A DNA stretch of 20,426 bases from Nanobdellota archaeon (lineage in GTDB: Archaea > Nanobdellota > Nanobdellia > SCGC-AAA011-G17 > VGLX01), in assembly GCA_030691925.1 (NCBI GenBank), contig JAUYDG010000084.1, positions 1 through 20,426 on the forward strand, read 5' to 3'. This document shows, piece after piece, positions 1 to 5,548 of this stretch (position 1 is the stretch's first letter; the number at the start of each line of letters is the position of its first letter). Under the pieces are notes generated by a model, which saw only the letters and a program-made list of their open reading frames with translations, did not search any database and had not been told where the DNA came from. A program made the translations under genes and the position numbers.

Positions 1-391
1 TCAACGGATAGCCTATAGACACCAAAGGAATTATCACAGGTACCAAAGCAACAGCCATTCCCAGAGCGCAAAGACTGCCAAAAACAGTAAGCATTACGGC
101 CTCAAACCCCTTGCCCTGCAAAAGAAGCCTATGCCCTGGAAGAACGGACAAAACAGTATCATCCTCAGGAGCGCCAAGAAAAATACTAGGAATATTATCC
201 AGAAAAGTATGGGTAATAGCCATAGAGATTATAACAACAGCCAAAACCACGGGGGAAGTATACTGCAGCAAAACAGGAGCAGCGGTAACGACAATCAAAG
301 AAACAAGATTGATATGGACACCTGGAATCAGGCCTGTGAAAATACCAAAAAAACAACCTACAAGTATAGCAAGCAATATTTCAAAAAACAT
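1..391 (-). CDS. TctA/DUF112-family membrane permease, partial (3' end outside window)
   Basis: The minus strand is open from an ATG at 391 to the window edge (130 codons, no stop). The product begins MFFEILLAILVGCFFGIFTG and carries GLIPGVHIN, FLDNIPSIFLGAP and LPGHRLLLQGKG. These Gly/Pro loops between hydrophobic segments are what I recognise as the archaeal TctA-like integral membrane family (tripartite tricarboxylate transporter permease-related, DUF112). The family is thought to move organic anions, but the substrate of the archaeal branch is not known to me. At least three membrane segments fall in the visible part. There is no SD; a TATA box 25-26 nt upstream supports a leaderless mRNA starting at this ATG. 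It lies downstream of the RACo-like ATPase on the same strand but has its own promoter. The C-terminal two thirds are missing, so completeness cannot be judged. Confidence 0.75.
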   Translation of the reverse strand, partial: MFFEILLAILVGCFFGIFTGLIPGVHINLVSLIVVTAAPVLLQYTSPVVLAVVIISMAITHTFLDNIPSIFLGAPEDDTVLSVLPGHRLLLQGKGFEAVMLTVFGSLCALGMAVALVPVIIPLVSIGYPL

Positions 392-410
392 AAATTCAGT
401 CTAATAAGAA

Positions 411-422
411 TTATTCATAAAC
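411..422 (-). promoter_or_regulatory. TATA box of the TctA-like permease gene
   Basis: On the minus strand the sequence reads GTTTATGAATAA, with its centre about 26 nt from the ATG at 391. No SD precedes that ATG, so transcription probably starts at or next to the start codon. The same geometry recurs at several other genes in this window. Confidence 0.5.
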
Positions 423-430
423 TTTGCTAA

Positions 431-461
431 GAAAAAAAGGAAGAATTTCCGGAAAAATCGG
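431..461 (-). terminator. T-rich putative terminator of the RACo-like gene
   Basis: Just after the ATPase stop codon (464) the minus strand has a TTTTT run (453-457) and then a TTTTTTT run (432-438). Archaeal transcription commonly ends at such T-runs without a hairpin. The region overlaps the shared upstream element, so the T-runs may have either or both roles. Confidence 0.35.
432..454 (-). promoter_or_regulatory. Shared upstream element, copy 1 (possible operator)
   Basis: On the minus strand this reads TTCCGGAAATTCTTCC followed by a T-run. It matches positions 3862-3884 at 21 of 23 bases. Both copies lie about 10 bp upstream of a TATA box, and their far ends are 63 and 64 nt from the start codons at 391 and 3820. 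TTCCGGAA is itself a palindrome. The T-rich strand could also terminate the upstream ATPase transcript, so the role is uncertain. Confidence 0.4.
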
Positions 462-463
462 AA

Positions 464-1930
464 TCATTTCATGCACTTCTTAAGAATGTCCTTGAATAAT
501 TCTGCATCAGTGTGGGGGAAGAACAAGGCAGCAAGATAATTCCTCATCCAAACATCGCTGTCGGTGAGTGTTAAAGGTGTGGAAGAACGAGCAAGTAACT
601 CCGCCCTTCTCAAATTCTTTTTCTTTAAACAAATCTGAACACCCTTCAAAGAAGTATTACCCATAAACTCATAATTGTCAAAAGGCGGGATTAAACCAAT
701 AAACTGGGCTTTCTCAAGATTCAAGTTGCCGAAGCCGCCAGCAATATAAATCTTATCCAAGTCCTTATACGACAAGCCTGCCTCCTGCAACAAAGTCTGA
801 ACAGTAGCAAAAATAGCAGCCTTACTCTCCTTAAAGTAATCAATCTCCTCCTGAGCAACAGAAATACCTTTAGTAAAAAAAACCTCCTGACCACACTTAC
901 TATCTAGCTTACCATTTAAGCCCATCACTTTATTAGCCAACATCTCAGCAATAAGGTCAAGCATGCCAGAACCGCACAAGCCGAGAGGCTTCCTTCTGCC
1001 AAGCACTTTATATCTAAACTTTCCCTTCTTAGAACTAACTTCGTAAATAGCACCCTTCAAGGCGGGCATACCACATCTAAACCCTTCCCCCTCAAAAGCA
1101 GGACCAGCAGAAGCAGAAGCAACAAGAATAGCCCTGTCCTTAGTAGAAAGGGCAACCTCACCATTAGTACCGAGGTCTATCAGCATAACATTCCTGTCAA
1201 ACTTATCAAAACCGAGATAGAGCATGCCCGAAACAATGTCGCCGCCAACCCACTCAAAAATGCAAGGCAACAAAACCTTGTCATCTTTTTTCTTAACAAG
1301 CCTGTAATTGGGCTTGCTCTTAAGAGTCAAAGCAGGATCCTCAGCAAGAAAAAAATAGGTCATAGCAGTATTGCCAGCCAAAACAATCTCGCGAATATTA
1401 GCCTTGCTCTTACTGACAAAATAATTTTCGATACCCCTAACAGAGTCCTGGACTATCCTGCTAAGATTACCAATCTTATCCTTCCGATCTTTAGACTTGT
1501 TAACATAATTCCACCTATGAAGAACAGTAGAGCCATAAACCATCTGCTTATTGATTGTAGAAACCTCACCCAAAACTTCACCGTTAACTAAGTCATTAAG
1601 ACTAGCTTTAATAACAGTAGTGCCGATATCAACAGCCAAGCCACAATCCTTGCCTTTAGCCTTCCTACAATAACCTTCAATATTAACGGAAGACTCGTAA
1701 TTAGCTAAAAAACTCTTAAGCTTCCTGTCACTCTCAAGAAAAACACCGCTCTTCCCAAGATAGATATCATTGCCAATACAGACAACAGGCCCTTTGTTGC
1801 AATGGCCAGAACATTTCCTCTCAACAATATTATACCCTAACCCCTTACAAACCCTCTCAAGCCTATGCTTAATATCTTCAGAACTCTTATTCTTGCAGTT
1901 GTAACCCTTACAAACTTCTATGTTAACCAT
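464..1930 (-). CDS. RACo-like ASKHA ATPase with N-terminal thioredoxin-like [2Fe-2S] domain
   Basis: This 488-aa protein has two parts. Residues 1-65 resemble a thioredoxin-like [2Fe-2S] ferredoxin domain: C7-x4-C12, then KCSGHC (C40-x3-C44) followed by NKGPVV. From about residue 96 comes an ASKHA ATPase fold of the RACo/RamA (DUF4445) kind: AVDIGTTVIKAS, LAGNTAMT, LIDLGTNGEVAL, LCGSGMLDLIAEML and YIAGGFGNL. Relatives reductively reactivate corrinoid proteins with ATP, passing an electron from an Fe-S centre; that role is inferred here. The usual N-terminal centre in RACo is a plant-type ferredoxin, so this architecture is unusual. I chose ATG 1930 over an ATG at 1972 because a strong SD sits 7 nt upstream and the cysteine domain begins at once; the longer version only adds residues read from the transposon end. 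The first 8 bases overlap the tnpB stop. Confidence 0.75.
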   Translation of the reverse strand: MVNIEVCKGYNCKNKSSEDIKHRLERVCKGLGYNIVERKCSGHCNKGPVVCIGNDIYLGKSGVFLESDRKLKSFLANYESSVNIEGYCRKAKGKDCGLAVDIGTTVIKASLNDLVNGEVLGEVSTINKQMVYGSTVLHRWNYVNKSKDRKDKIGNLSRIVQDSVRGIENYFVSKSKANIREIVLAGNTAMTYFFLAEDPALTLKSKPNYRLVKKKDDKVLLPCIFEWVGGDIVSGMLYLGFDKFDRNVMLIDLGTNGEVALSTKDRAILVASASAGPAFEGEGFRCGMPALKGAIYEVSSKKGKFRYKVLGRRKPLGLCGSGMLDLIAEMLANKVMGLNGKLDSKCGQEVFFTKGISVAQEEIDYFKESKAAIFATVQTLLQEAGLSYKDLDKIYIAGGFGNLNLEKAQFIGLIPPFDNYEFMGNTSLKGVQICLKKKNLRRAELLARSSTPLTLTDSDVWMRNYLAALFFPHTDAELFKDILKKCMK

Positions 1931-3170
1931 CGAGTGAACCTCCCCACGGCAAGCCAATGGGGCATCTAGCATGGATCAGGTTTTGAGCGTTACCAGTCCA
2001 TTCTTGCTTCATAGACGTTCCTAACGGAGCATCTCCACAAGCGTTGATTCCCGCGGTTCCTGCGGTATTTTTTAATTCTTTCAAAGCTGATGCTTTGACT
2101 AGGATTGCTGACATCACATCCCTATCCAGTACTCGACCACATTCCTTACATTTGTGGGTTCTTACTGCTAATGACTTCTCAACTCTGTTCCCGCATATGC
2201 AACGTTGTGACGTTCCTCGGGCGTCGACTTCTACGATTCGTCCACCAGCCTCTTCCGCTTTATAGGCCAAATACTGTAGAAATCTTCGCCAGCCAGCATC
2301 ATTAATAGACTTTGCTAAATAACGATTCTTAACCATACTCTTTATAGACAATTTTTCAATAGCTATCAAAGAACAACTATCAGCCAGCTTTCTTGTTTCT
2401 TTATGCAAAAAATCATTTCTCTGGCTAACAACCTTCTCATGCAATTTCGCAATTTTCAACTTCGATTTCCTGCTATTTTTGCTTCCTTTTTTCTTTCTTG
2501 AATATTGCTTTTGTAAAAGTTTTAACCTTTCTTCAGACTTTCTAAACCATCTAGGATTACAAATCTTATTGCCTTCGCTGTCAGCGTAAAAACTTTCGAG
2601 ACCAACGTCAATGCCGATACACTGACTAAAATCTTTCTGTTTAATCTCAATTTCTCTTTCTATACTAAAACAAGCGAACCACTTATTTGTCGAACCTTTC
2701 TTAACAGTCAAAGTCTTAATTTTACCTTCAATTCTTCTATGCTGCTTAATACCCATCATACCCATCTTTGACAACCTTAATCTACCCTTCTCAAGCTTGA
2801 AACCAGACTGAGGAAAAGTAAAACTATCATACCTCTCCCCAGACTTAAACCTTGGAAAACCAGCCCTCTCACCAGACTTCACCCTTCGAAAAAAACCATC
2901 AAAAGACTTAACCAACCTGTCGCTAACATTCTGCAGAACCTGAGAATGAACCAGCCTCAAATCCGGATTGATACTCTTCCAATCAGGAACCAAAAGATTA
3001 AGCTCATTCCTACCAACAAACCTCCTCTCAGAAAACCACAACTGCTCCTCATACTCCAACTCAGAATTATACAAAGACCTACAAGCACCAAGAGCCCTTT
3101 CCAATTTCTTAACAACAATTTTAGGAGGAAAAATCCTAAACTTATAAGCACGAGCCACTAACCTTTTCAT
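1923..3170 (-). CDS. tnpB: TnpB-type RNA-guided nuclease of an IS200/IS605 element
   Basis: This 415-aa protein has the normal TnpB layout: an N-terminal OrfB helix-turn-helix region (YKFRIFPPK), a central domain, then a RuvC-like nuclease with D188 (GIDVG), E272 (AIEKLSIKSM) and D351 (LDRDVMSA). A zinc knuckle lies between the last two (CIC at 324-326, CKEC at 341-344). All three catalytic acids are present, so it looks active. TnpB proteins cut DNA using a guide RNA made from the right end of their own element. No TnpA transposase is in the window, so the element is TnpB-only or depends on a TnpA elsewhere. The in-frame TTG at 3173 is ignored in favour of ATG 3170, which lies 28 nt from a TATA box. 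The C-terminus (NTAGTAGINACGD onward) overlaps the presumed guide RNA, and its stop codon lies inside the next gene. Confidence 0.9.
   Translation of the reverse strand: MKRLVARAYKFRIFPPKIVVKKLERALGACRSLYNSELEYEEQLWFSERRFVGRNELNLLVPDWKSINPDLRLVHSQVLQNVSDRLVKSFDGFFRRVKSGERAGFPRFKSGERYDSFTFPQSGFKLEKGRLRLSKMGMMGIKQHRRIEGKIKTLTVKKGSTNKWFACFSIEREIEIKQKDFSQCIGIDVGLESFYADSEGNKICNPRWFRKSEERLKLLQKQYSRKKKGSKNSRKSKLKIAKLHEKVVSQRNDFLHKETRKLADSCSLIAIEKLSIKSMVKNRYLAKSINDAGWRRFLQYLAYKAEEAGGRIVEVDARGTSQRCICGNRVEKSLAVRTHKCKECGRVLDRDVMSAILVKASALKELKNTAGTAGINACGDAPLGTSMKQEWTGNAQNLIHARCPIGLPWGGSLDG
1938..1945 (-). promoter_or_regulatory. SD of the RACo-like gene, inside the transposon right end
   Basis: The minus strand reads GGGGAGGT, then TCACTCG, then ATG at 1930. 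It is a good match to the archaeal anti-SD and decides the start. It also belongs to the hairpin-and-tail right end of the TnpB element, so the mobile element supplies this gene's ribosome-binding site. Confidence 0.65.
1942..1962 (-). repeat. Right-end hairpin of the TnpB element
   Basis: On the minus strand, CCCCA and TGGGG pair around an inner GGC-TT-GCC stem. Subterminal hairpins like this are recognised by Y1 transposases and also form the 3' part of the TnpB guide-RNA scaffold. Confidence 0.65.
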
Positions 3171-3176
3171 CAAACA

Positions 3177-3464
3177 CTAAAAAATACTTTTCTCTTTATA
3201 AACTTGACGCGCACACTTGTCGTGTTGTCCAGTACCTATGAAAGAATTTTCGGATAAGGCTATAAGCCTAAAATTTTGAATGTATAAGCTTAAACGAATT
3301 TTCTCTTCGATGTCCGGTTGTTCTATTCTAAAATCCGGAAAATCTTTCAAAGTTTTTACTGGTCCAAGCCTCGATAATGAAAAGGAAAAGCTCCGATAAC
3401 GAAAACAAAAACCAGCCGCATCCACATAACAAGCTAGGAGGTATTTCAGATAAAATAAAATCAT
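3177..3464 (-). CDS. Doubtful 95-aa ORF between OB-fold gene and tnpB
   Basis: This stretch of about 290 bases between tnpB and the OB-fold gene holds no gene I can name. One minus-strand ORF of 95 codons fills it. In its favour, its ATG overlaps the OB-fold stop as ATGA, a classic coupled arrangement. Against it, the product (hydrophobic first 20 residues, then FRYRSFSFSLSRLG and a polar C-terminus) matches nothing I recognise, its composition is odd for this genome, and the tnpB promoter and possible transposon left end lie inside it. It could be a real small gene, a remnant cut by the insertion, or chance. Confidence 0.25.
   Translation of the reverse strand: MILFYLKYLLACYVDAAGFCFRYRSFSFSLSRLGPVKTLKDFPDFRIEQPDIEEKIRLSLYIQNFRLIALSENSFIGTGQHDKCARQVYKEKSIF
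3195..3202 (-). promoter_or_regulatory. TATA box of tnpB
   Basis: TTTATAAA, centred about 28 nt from the ATG at 3170. With no SD in front of tnpB, this suggests a leaderless transcript. It would also transcribe the RACo-like gene by read-through, since no other promoter is visible for that gene. Confidence 0.5.
3257..3269. repeat. Short perfect hairpin upstream of tnpB
   Basis: AGGCT-ATA-AGCCT forms a 5-bp stem with a 3-base loop about 90 bp upstream of tnpB. It may be the left-end hairpin of the element; small stems also arise by chance. Confidence 0.3.
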
Positions 3465-3820
3465 CCGTTCCCAGAAATAAGTCTTATACTTTTCGCCTCA
3501 AGCTCTAAAGAGCCCTTATACTCCGTAACCTTACCCGTAACTTCGACAAGGCTCCCTTTGCCCAATATCACACCCTTGTTGTCAAAAGCAACAACTTTCA
3601 CAACGCTACCATCTTCTTTAACATCAAAAATCGTAGCTGAAGAAGCAGACCGGACAGAAACTATTTCGCCGCTGATCCGGACATCCTTCTCGACCAAAGA
3701 ACTTGAAATATCCGAGACCTTAACCAGAGGAGGCTCCAGCCTATCAGCAAAAATCAGAACGATAAAAATCCCGACAATGCTGCAGATTAGTGCAATCTTC
3801 AATAAAGTCTTTTCTTCCAT
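3461..3820 (-). CDS. Membrane-anchored OB-fold protein
   Basis: This 119-aa protein has one N-terminal membrane anchor (about residues 5-25, LLKIALICSIVGIFIVLIFA). A single small beta domain follows, with KVSDISSSLVEKDVRISGEI, VVKVVAFD and GKGSLVEVTGKVTEYKGSLE, the pattern of tRNA_anti-like OB folds. The anchor implies the domain sits at the membrane, probably outside; its ligand is unknown. I prefer ATG 3820 (MEEKTLL) to the in-frame ATG at 3832 because the TATA box at 3844-3851 lies 27 nt away, matching other leaderless genes here. It diverges from the tyrosyl-tRNA synthetase gene. Confidence 0.7.
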   Translation of the reverse strand: MEEKTLLKIALICSIVGIFIVLIFADRLEPPLVKVSDISSSLVEKDVRISGEIVSVRSASSATIFDVKEDGSVVKVVAFDNKGVILGKGSLVEVTGKVTEYKGSLELEAKSIRLISGNG

Positions 3821-3843
3821 GAAGACAAGCATTCTAACAAGGG

Positions 3844-3851
3844 TTTATAAT
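3844..3851 (-). promoter_or_regulatory. TATA box of the OB-fold gene
   Basis: The minus strand reads ATTATAAA, centred about 27 nt from ATG 3820. This decides that start over ATG 3832. Confidence 0.5.
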
Positions 3852-3861
3852 GATTACTCAT

Positions 3862-3884
3862 AAAAAAGGGAAGGATTTCCGGAA
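3862..3884 (-). promoter_or_regulatory. Shared upstream element, copy 2 (possible operator)
   Basis: The minus strand reads TTCCGGAAATCCTTCC followed by a T-run, 21 of 23 bases identical to 432-454. It lies 10-11 bp upstream of the OB-fold TATA box and also between the divergent OB-fold and tyrosyl-tRNA synthetase promoters. No coding gene lies upstream on the minus strand to need a terminator here, which favours a regulatory role. Confidence 0.4.
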
Positions 3885-3900
3885 CTAATATTCCAAAAAG

Positions 3901-3910
3901 TTTATAATAA
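3901..3910 (+). promoter_or_regulatory. TATA box of the tyrosyl-tRNA synthetase gene
   Basis: TTTATAATAA. A start site 26-27 nt downstream would fall near 3931, after the ATG at 3921 and 8 nt before the ATG at 3939, so it favours the shorter start. Confidence 0.45.
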
Positions 3911-3938
3911 TAAAGGTTTAATGATTGAAAAGATAACC

Positions 3939-5015
3939 ATGAACGTAGAAGAAAAACTAAAACTAATCTCTGAAGTAGGAGAAGAAATAACCACAGAAGA
4001 AGAATTAAAAAACTTATTAGAAACAAAAAAACACCCCCTCGCTTATGATGGTTTTGAACCTTCCGGAAATATTCACATCGCTCAAGGGATTCTAAGAGCT
4101 ATAAATATCAATAAGATGACCAAAACAGGCATTAAATTTAAGATGTGGGTTGCAGACTGGTTTGCCTGGATGAACAACAAGATGGGGGGTGACCTTGGAA
4201 GAATACAGACCGTGGGAGAATACCTCATCGAGGTTTGGAAGGCAGTTGGCATGGACATGGATAATGTAGAATTTCTTTGGGCAAAAGATGTCATGGCCGA
4301 TGAAAACTATTGGAAACTTGTTGTAAGCATAGCAAGGATTAATACTGTAGCACGGATAAAAAGATGCGCTCAAATCATGGGAAGAGAAGAAAGCGATTCG
4401 CTCTCAGCCGCACAAATATTTTACCCATGTATGCAATGCGCAGACATATTCCATCTGAAAGCAGACATAACTCAGCTAGGGATGGACCAAAGGAAAGTTA
4501 ATATGCTCGCTAGGGAAGTAGGACCAAAACTGGGGCTTTGGAAACCTGTTGTAGTAAGCCATCATATGATCATGGGGCTCGGTCAACCTCCAGCTTCAAA
4601 TTTAACAGGAATAGAAAAGGGCATAGAAATGAAAATGTCCAAATCCAAACCAGAAACCGCTATTTTCATGACAGATTCAGCAGAAGACATAAAAAGAAAA
4701 ATAAGCAAAGCATACTGCCCGGCCAAGCAAGTTGAAGAAAACCCGTTAATAGAATACGCGAAATACATAATCTTTGAAAAATTTAAAGAAATCAAAATAG
4801 AACGACCTTCCAAATTCGGAGGGGATATAACCTTTAATTCATACGAAGAACTTGAAAAAGCCTATAGCCTAGGGGAACTACACCCTTTAGACCTTAAACA
4901 GGCGGTAAGTATATATGTTGACCAACTAATAGACCCTGTAAGAAAACACTTTGAGAAAAACAAGAGAGCAAAAGACCTTCTGGAACAAGTAAAATCATTT
5001 CAAGTAACGAGATAA
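3939..5015 (+). CDS. tyrS: Tyrosyl-tRNA synthetase, archaeal type
   Basis: This enzyme attaches tyrosine to tRNA-Tyr in the cytoplasm. The 358-aa protein is a class I synthetase: YDGFEPSG (36-43), the HIGH-like HIAQ (46-49), YPCMQCADIF (162-171), the GMDQRKVNMLARE signature and KMSKS (232-236). The C-terminus (FGGDITFNSYEEL, ELHPLDLKQAV) matches the compact archaeal/eukaryotic TyrRS rather than the bacterial form. An in-frame ATG at 3921 would add MIEKIT; I chose 3939 from the TATA spacing and the usual N-terminus. The LigT-type gene follows after 8 nt, so the two are probably cotranscribed. Confidence 0.92.
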   Translation: MNVEEKLKLISEVGEEITTEEELKNLLETKKHPLAYDGFEPSGNIHIAQGILRAININKMTKTGIKFKMWVADWFAWMNNKMGGDLGRIQTVGEYLIEVWKAVGMDMDNVEFLWAKDVMADENYWKLVVSIARINTVARIKRCAQIMGREESDSLSAAQIFYPCMQCADIFHLKADITQLGMDQRKVNMLAREVGPKLGLWKPVVVSHHMIMGLGQPPASNLTGIEKGIEMKMSKSKPETAIFMTDSAEDIKRKISKAYCPAKQVEENPLIEYAKYIIFEKFKEIKIERPSKFGGDITFNSYEELEKAYSLGELHPLDLKQAVSIYVDQLIDPVRKHFEKNKRAKDLLEQVKSFQVTR

Positions 5016-5023
5016 AACAAACA

Positions 5024-5548
5024 ATGAGGGCATTCATAGCAATAGAAACACCAGAAGAGATAAGCAAAACATTAGAAGAGATACAAAAAAAATTCAAAGA
5101 TGCAGGAAAGATAAACTTCACAAAACCGCCATACCATCTGACACTGAAATTCTTAGGAGACATCTCTGAAGAGCAGGCAGAAAAAATAATGTCTCTGCTT
5201 AGAAACATAAAAATAAGACCATTTGAACTGGAATTATCAGAACTGGGCGTATTCCCCAATGAAAGTTACATAAGAGTGCTTTGGGTCGGCGTAAAAGACA
5301 GCAGTAAAGTAAATGAATTGCAGCAACAGATAGACTCAAAACTTGCAGGCCTGTTCGAAAAAGACCTAAGATTCCACGCACACATAACTTTAGGAAGGGT
5401 CAAGTTCATAAAAGACAAGGAAATAATCAAAGAACTTCTGAAAACAAAAATTCCTGCTCTGAAGTTTGAAGTTAAAGAATTCAAGCTGATAAAAAGCGAG
5501 TTAACACCTAAAGGGCCGGAGTATGAAGACGTAGAAGTGTTCGGTTAA
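5024..5548 (+). CDS. thpR: RNA 2',3'-cyclic phosphodiesterase (LigT/ThpR family)
   Basis: This 174-aa protein has the two-lobe 2H phosphoesterase pattern: HLTLKFLGDI (H38, T40) and HITLGRVKF (H120, T122), the paired H-x-T/S motifs that open 2',3'-cyclic phosphates on RNA. The start MRAFIAIETP is typical of the family. In archaea it is linked with tRNA splicing and RNA-end processing; coupling to tyrosyl-tRNA synthetase in one transcript fits a tRNA-related role, though that is inference. Its last 4 bases overlap the end of the convergent hef gene. Confidence 0.9.
   Translation: MRAFIAIETPEEISKTLEEIQKKFKDAGKINFTKPPYHLTLKFLGDISEEQAEKIMSLLRNIKIRPFELELSELGVFPNESYIRVLWVGVKDSSKVNELQQQIDSKLAGLFEKDLRFHAHITLGRVKFIKDKEIIKELLKTKIPALKFEVKEFKLIKSELTPKGPEYEDVEVFG

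Larger units (their letters stand above)
1934..2085 (-). ncRNA. Putative TnpB guide RNA (omega RNA) scaffold
   Basis: TnpB guide RNAs are made from the 3' part of tnpB through the right end, and the bases just beyond the element act as the guide. Here the scaffold would end near 1934 after the hairpin, and the guide would be the first bases of the RACo-like gene. The 5' limit is a guess based on usual scaffold size; only the hairpin and end are directly visible. Confidence 0.35.
1934..3270 (-). mobile_element. IS200/IS605-type TnpB-only element (left boundary uncertain)
   Basis: The element contains tnpB and no tnpA. Its right end is a subterminal hairpin (1942-1962) followed by GAGGTTCAC, a form I know from archaeal IS1341-like elements; the end is placed near 1934. 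The left end must lie upstream of tnpB. I set it provisionally near 3270, where a short perfect hairpin (3257-3269) could be the left-end structure, but nothing fixes this boundary. These elements have no terminal inverted repeats and make no target duplication, so the sequence alone cannot settle it. Confidence 0.5.

Noticed and set aside
111..430. Two overlapping plus-strand ORFs of about 97-99 codons at the left edge
   Set aside because: They lie opposite the open minus-strand frame of the TctA-like permease, which has recognisable family motifs; these products are low-complexity and polar.
2190..2205. TnpB zinc knuckle with CIC instead of CxxC in its first half
   Set aside because: Variants with one residue fewer (C-x-C-G) occur in other TnpB proteins, so this is not evidence of inactivation.
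2105..2305. Plus-strand ORFs opposite tnpB
   Set aside because: They are antisense to the conserved RuvC and zinc-knuckle region of TnpB and match nothing.
3372..3405. Direct repeat CGATAAYGAAAA, two copies 22 bp apart
   Set aside because: It is short, A-rich, and lies in the uncertain region upstream of tnpB; I found no third copy or link to a promoter.
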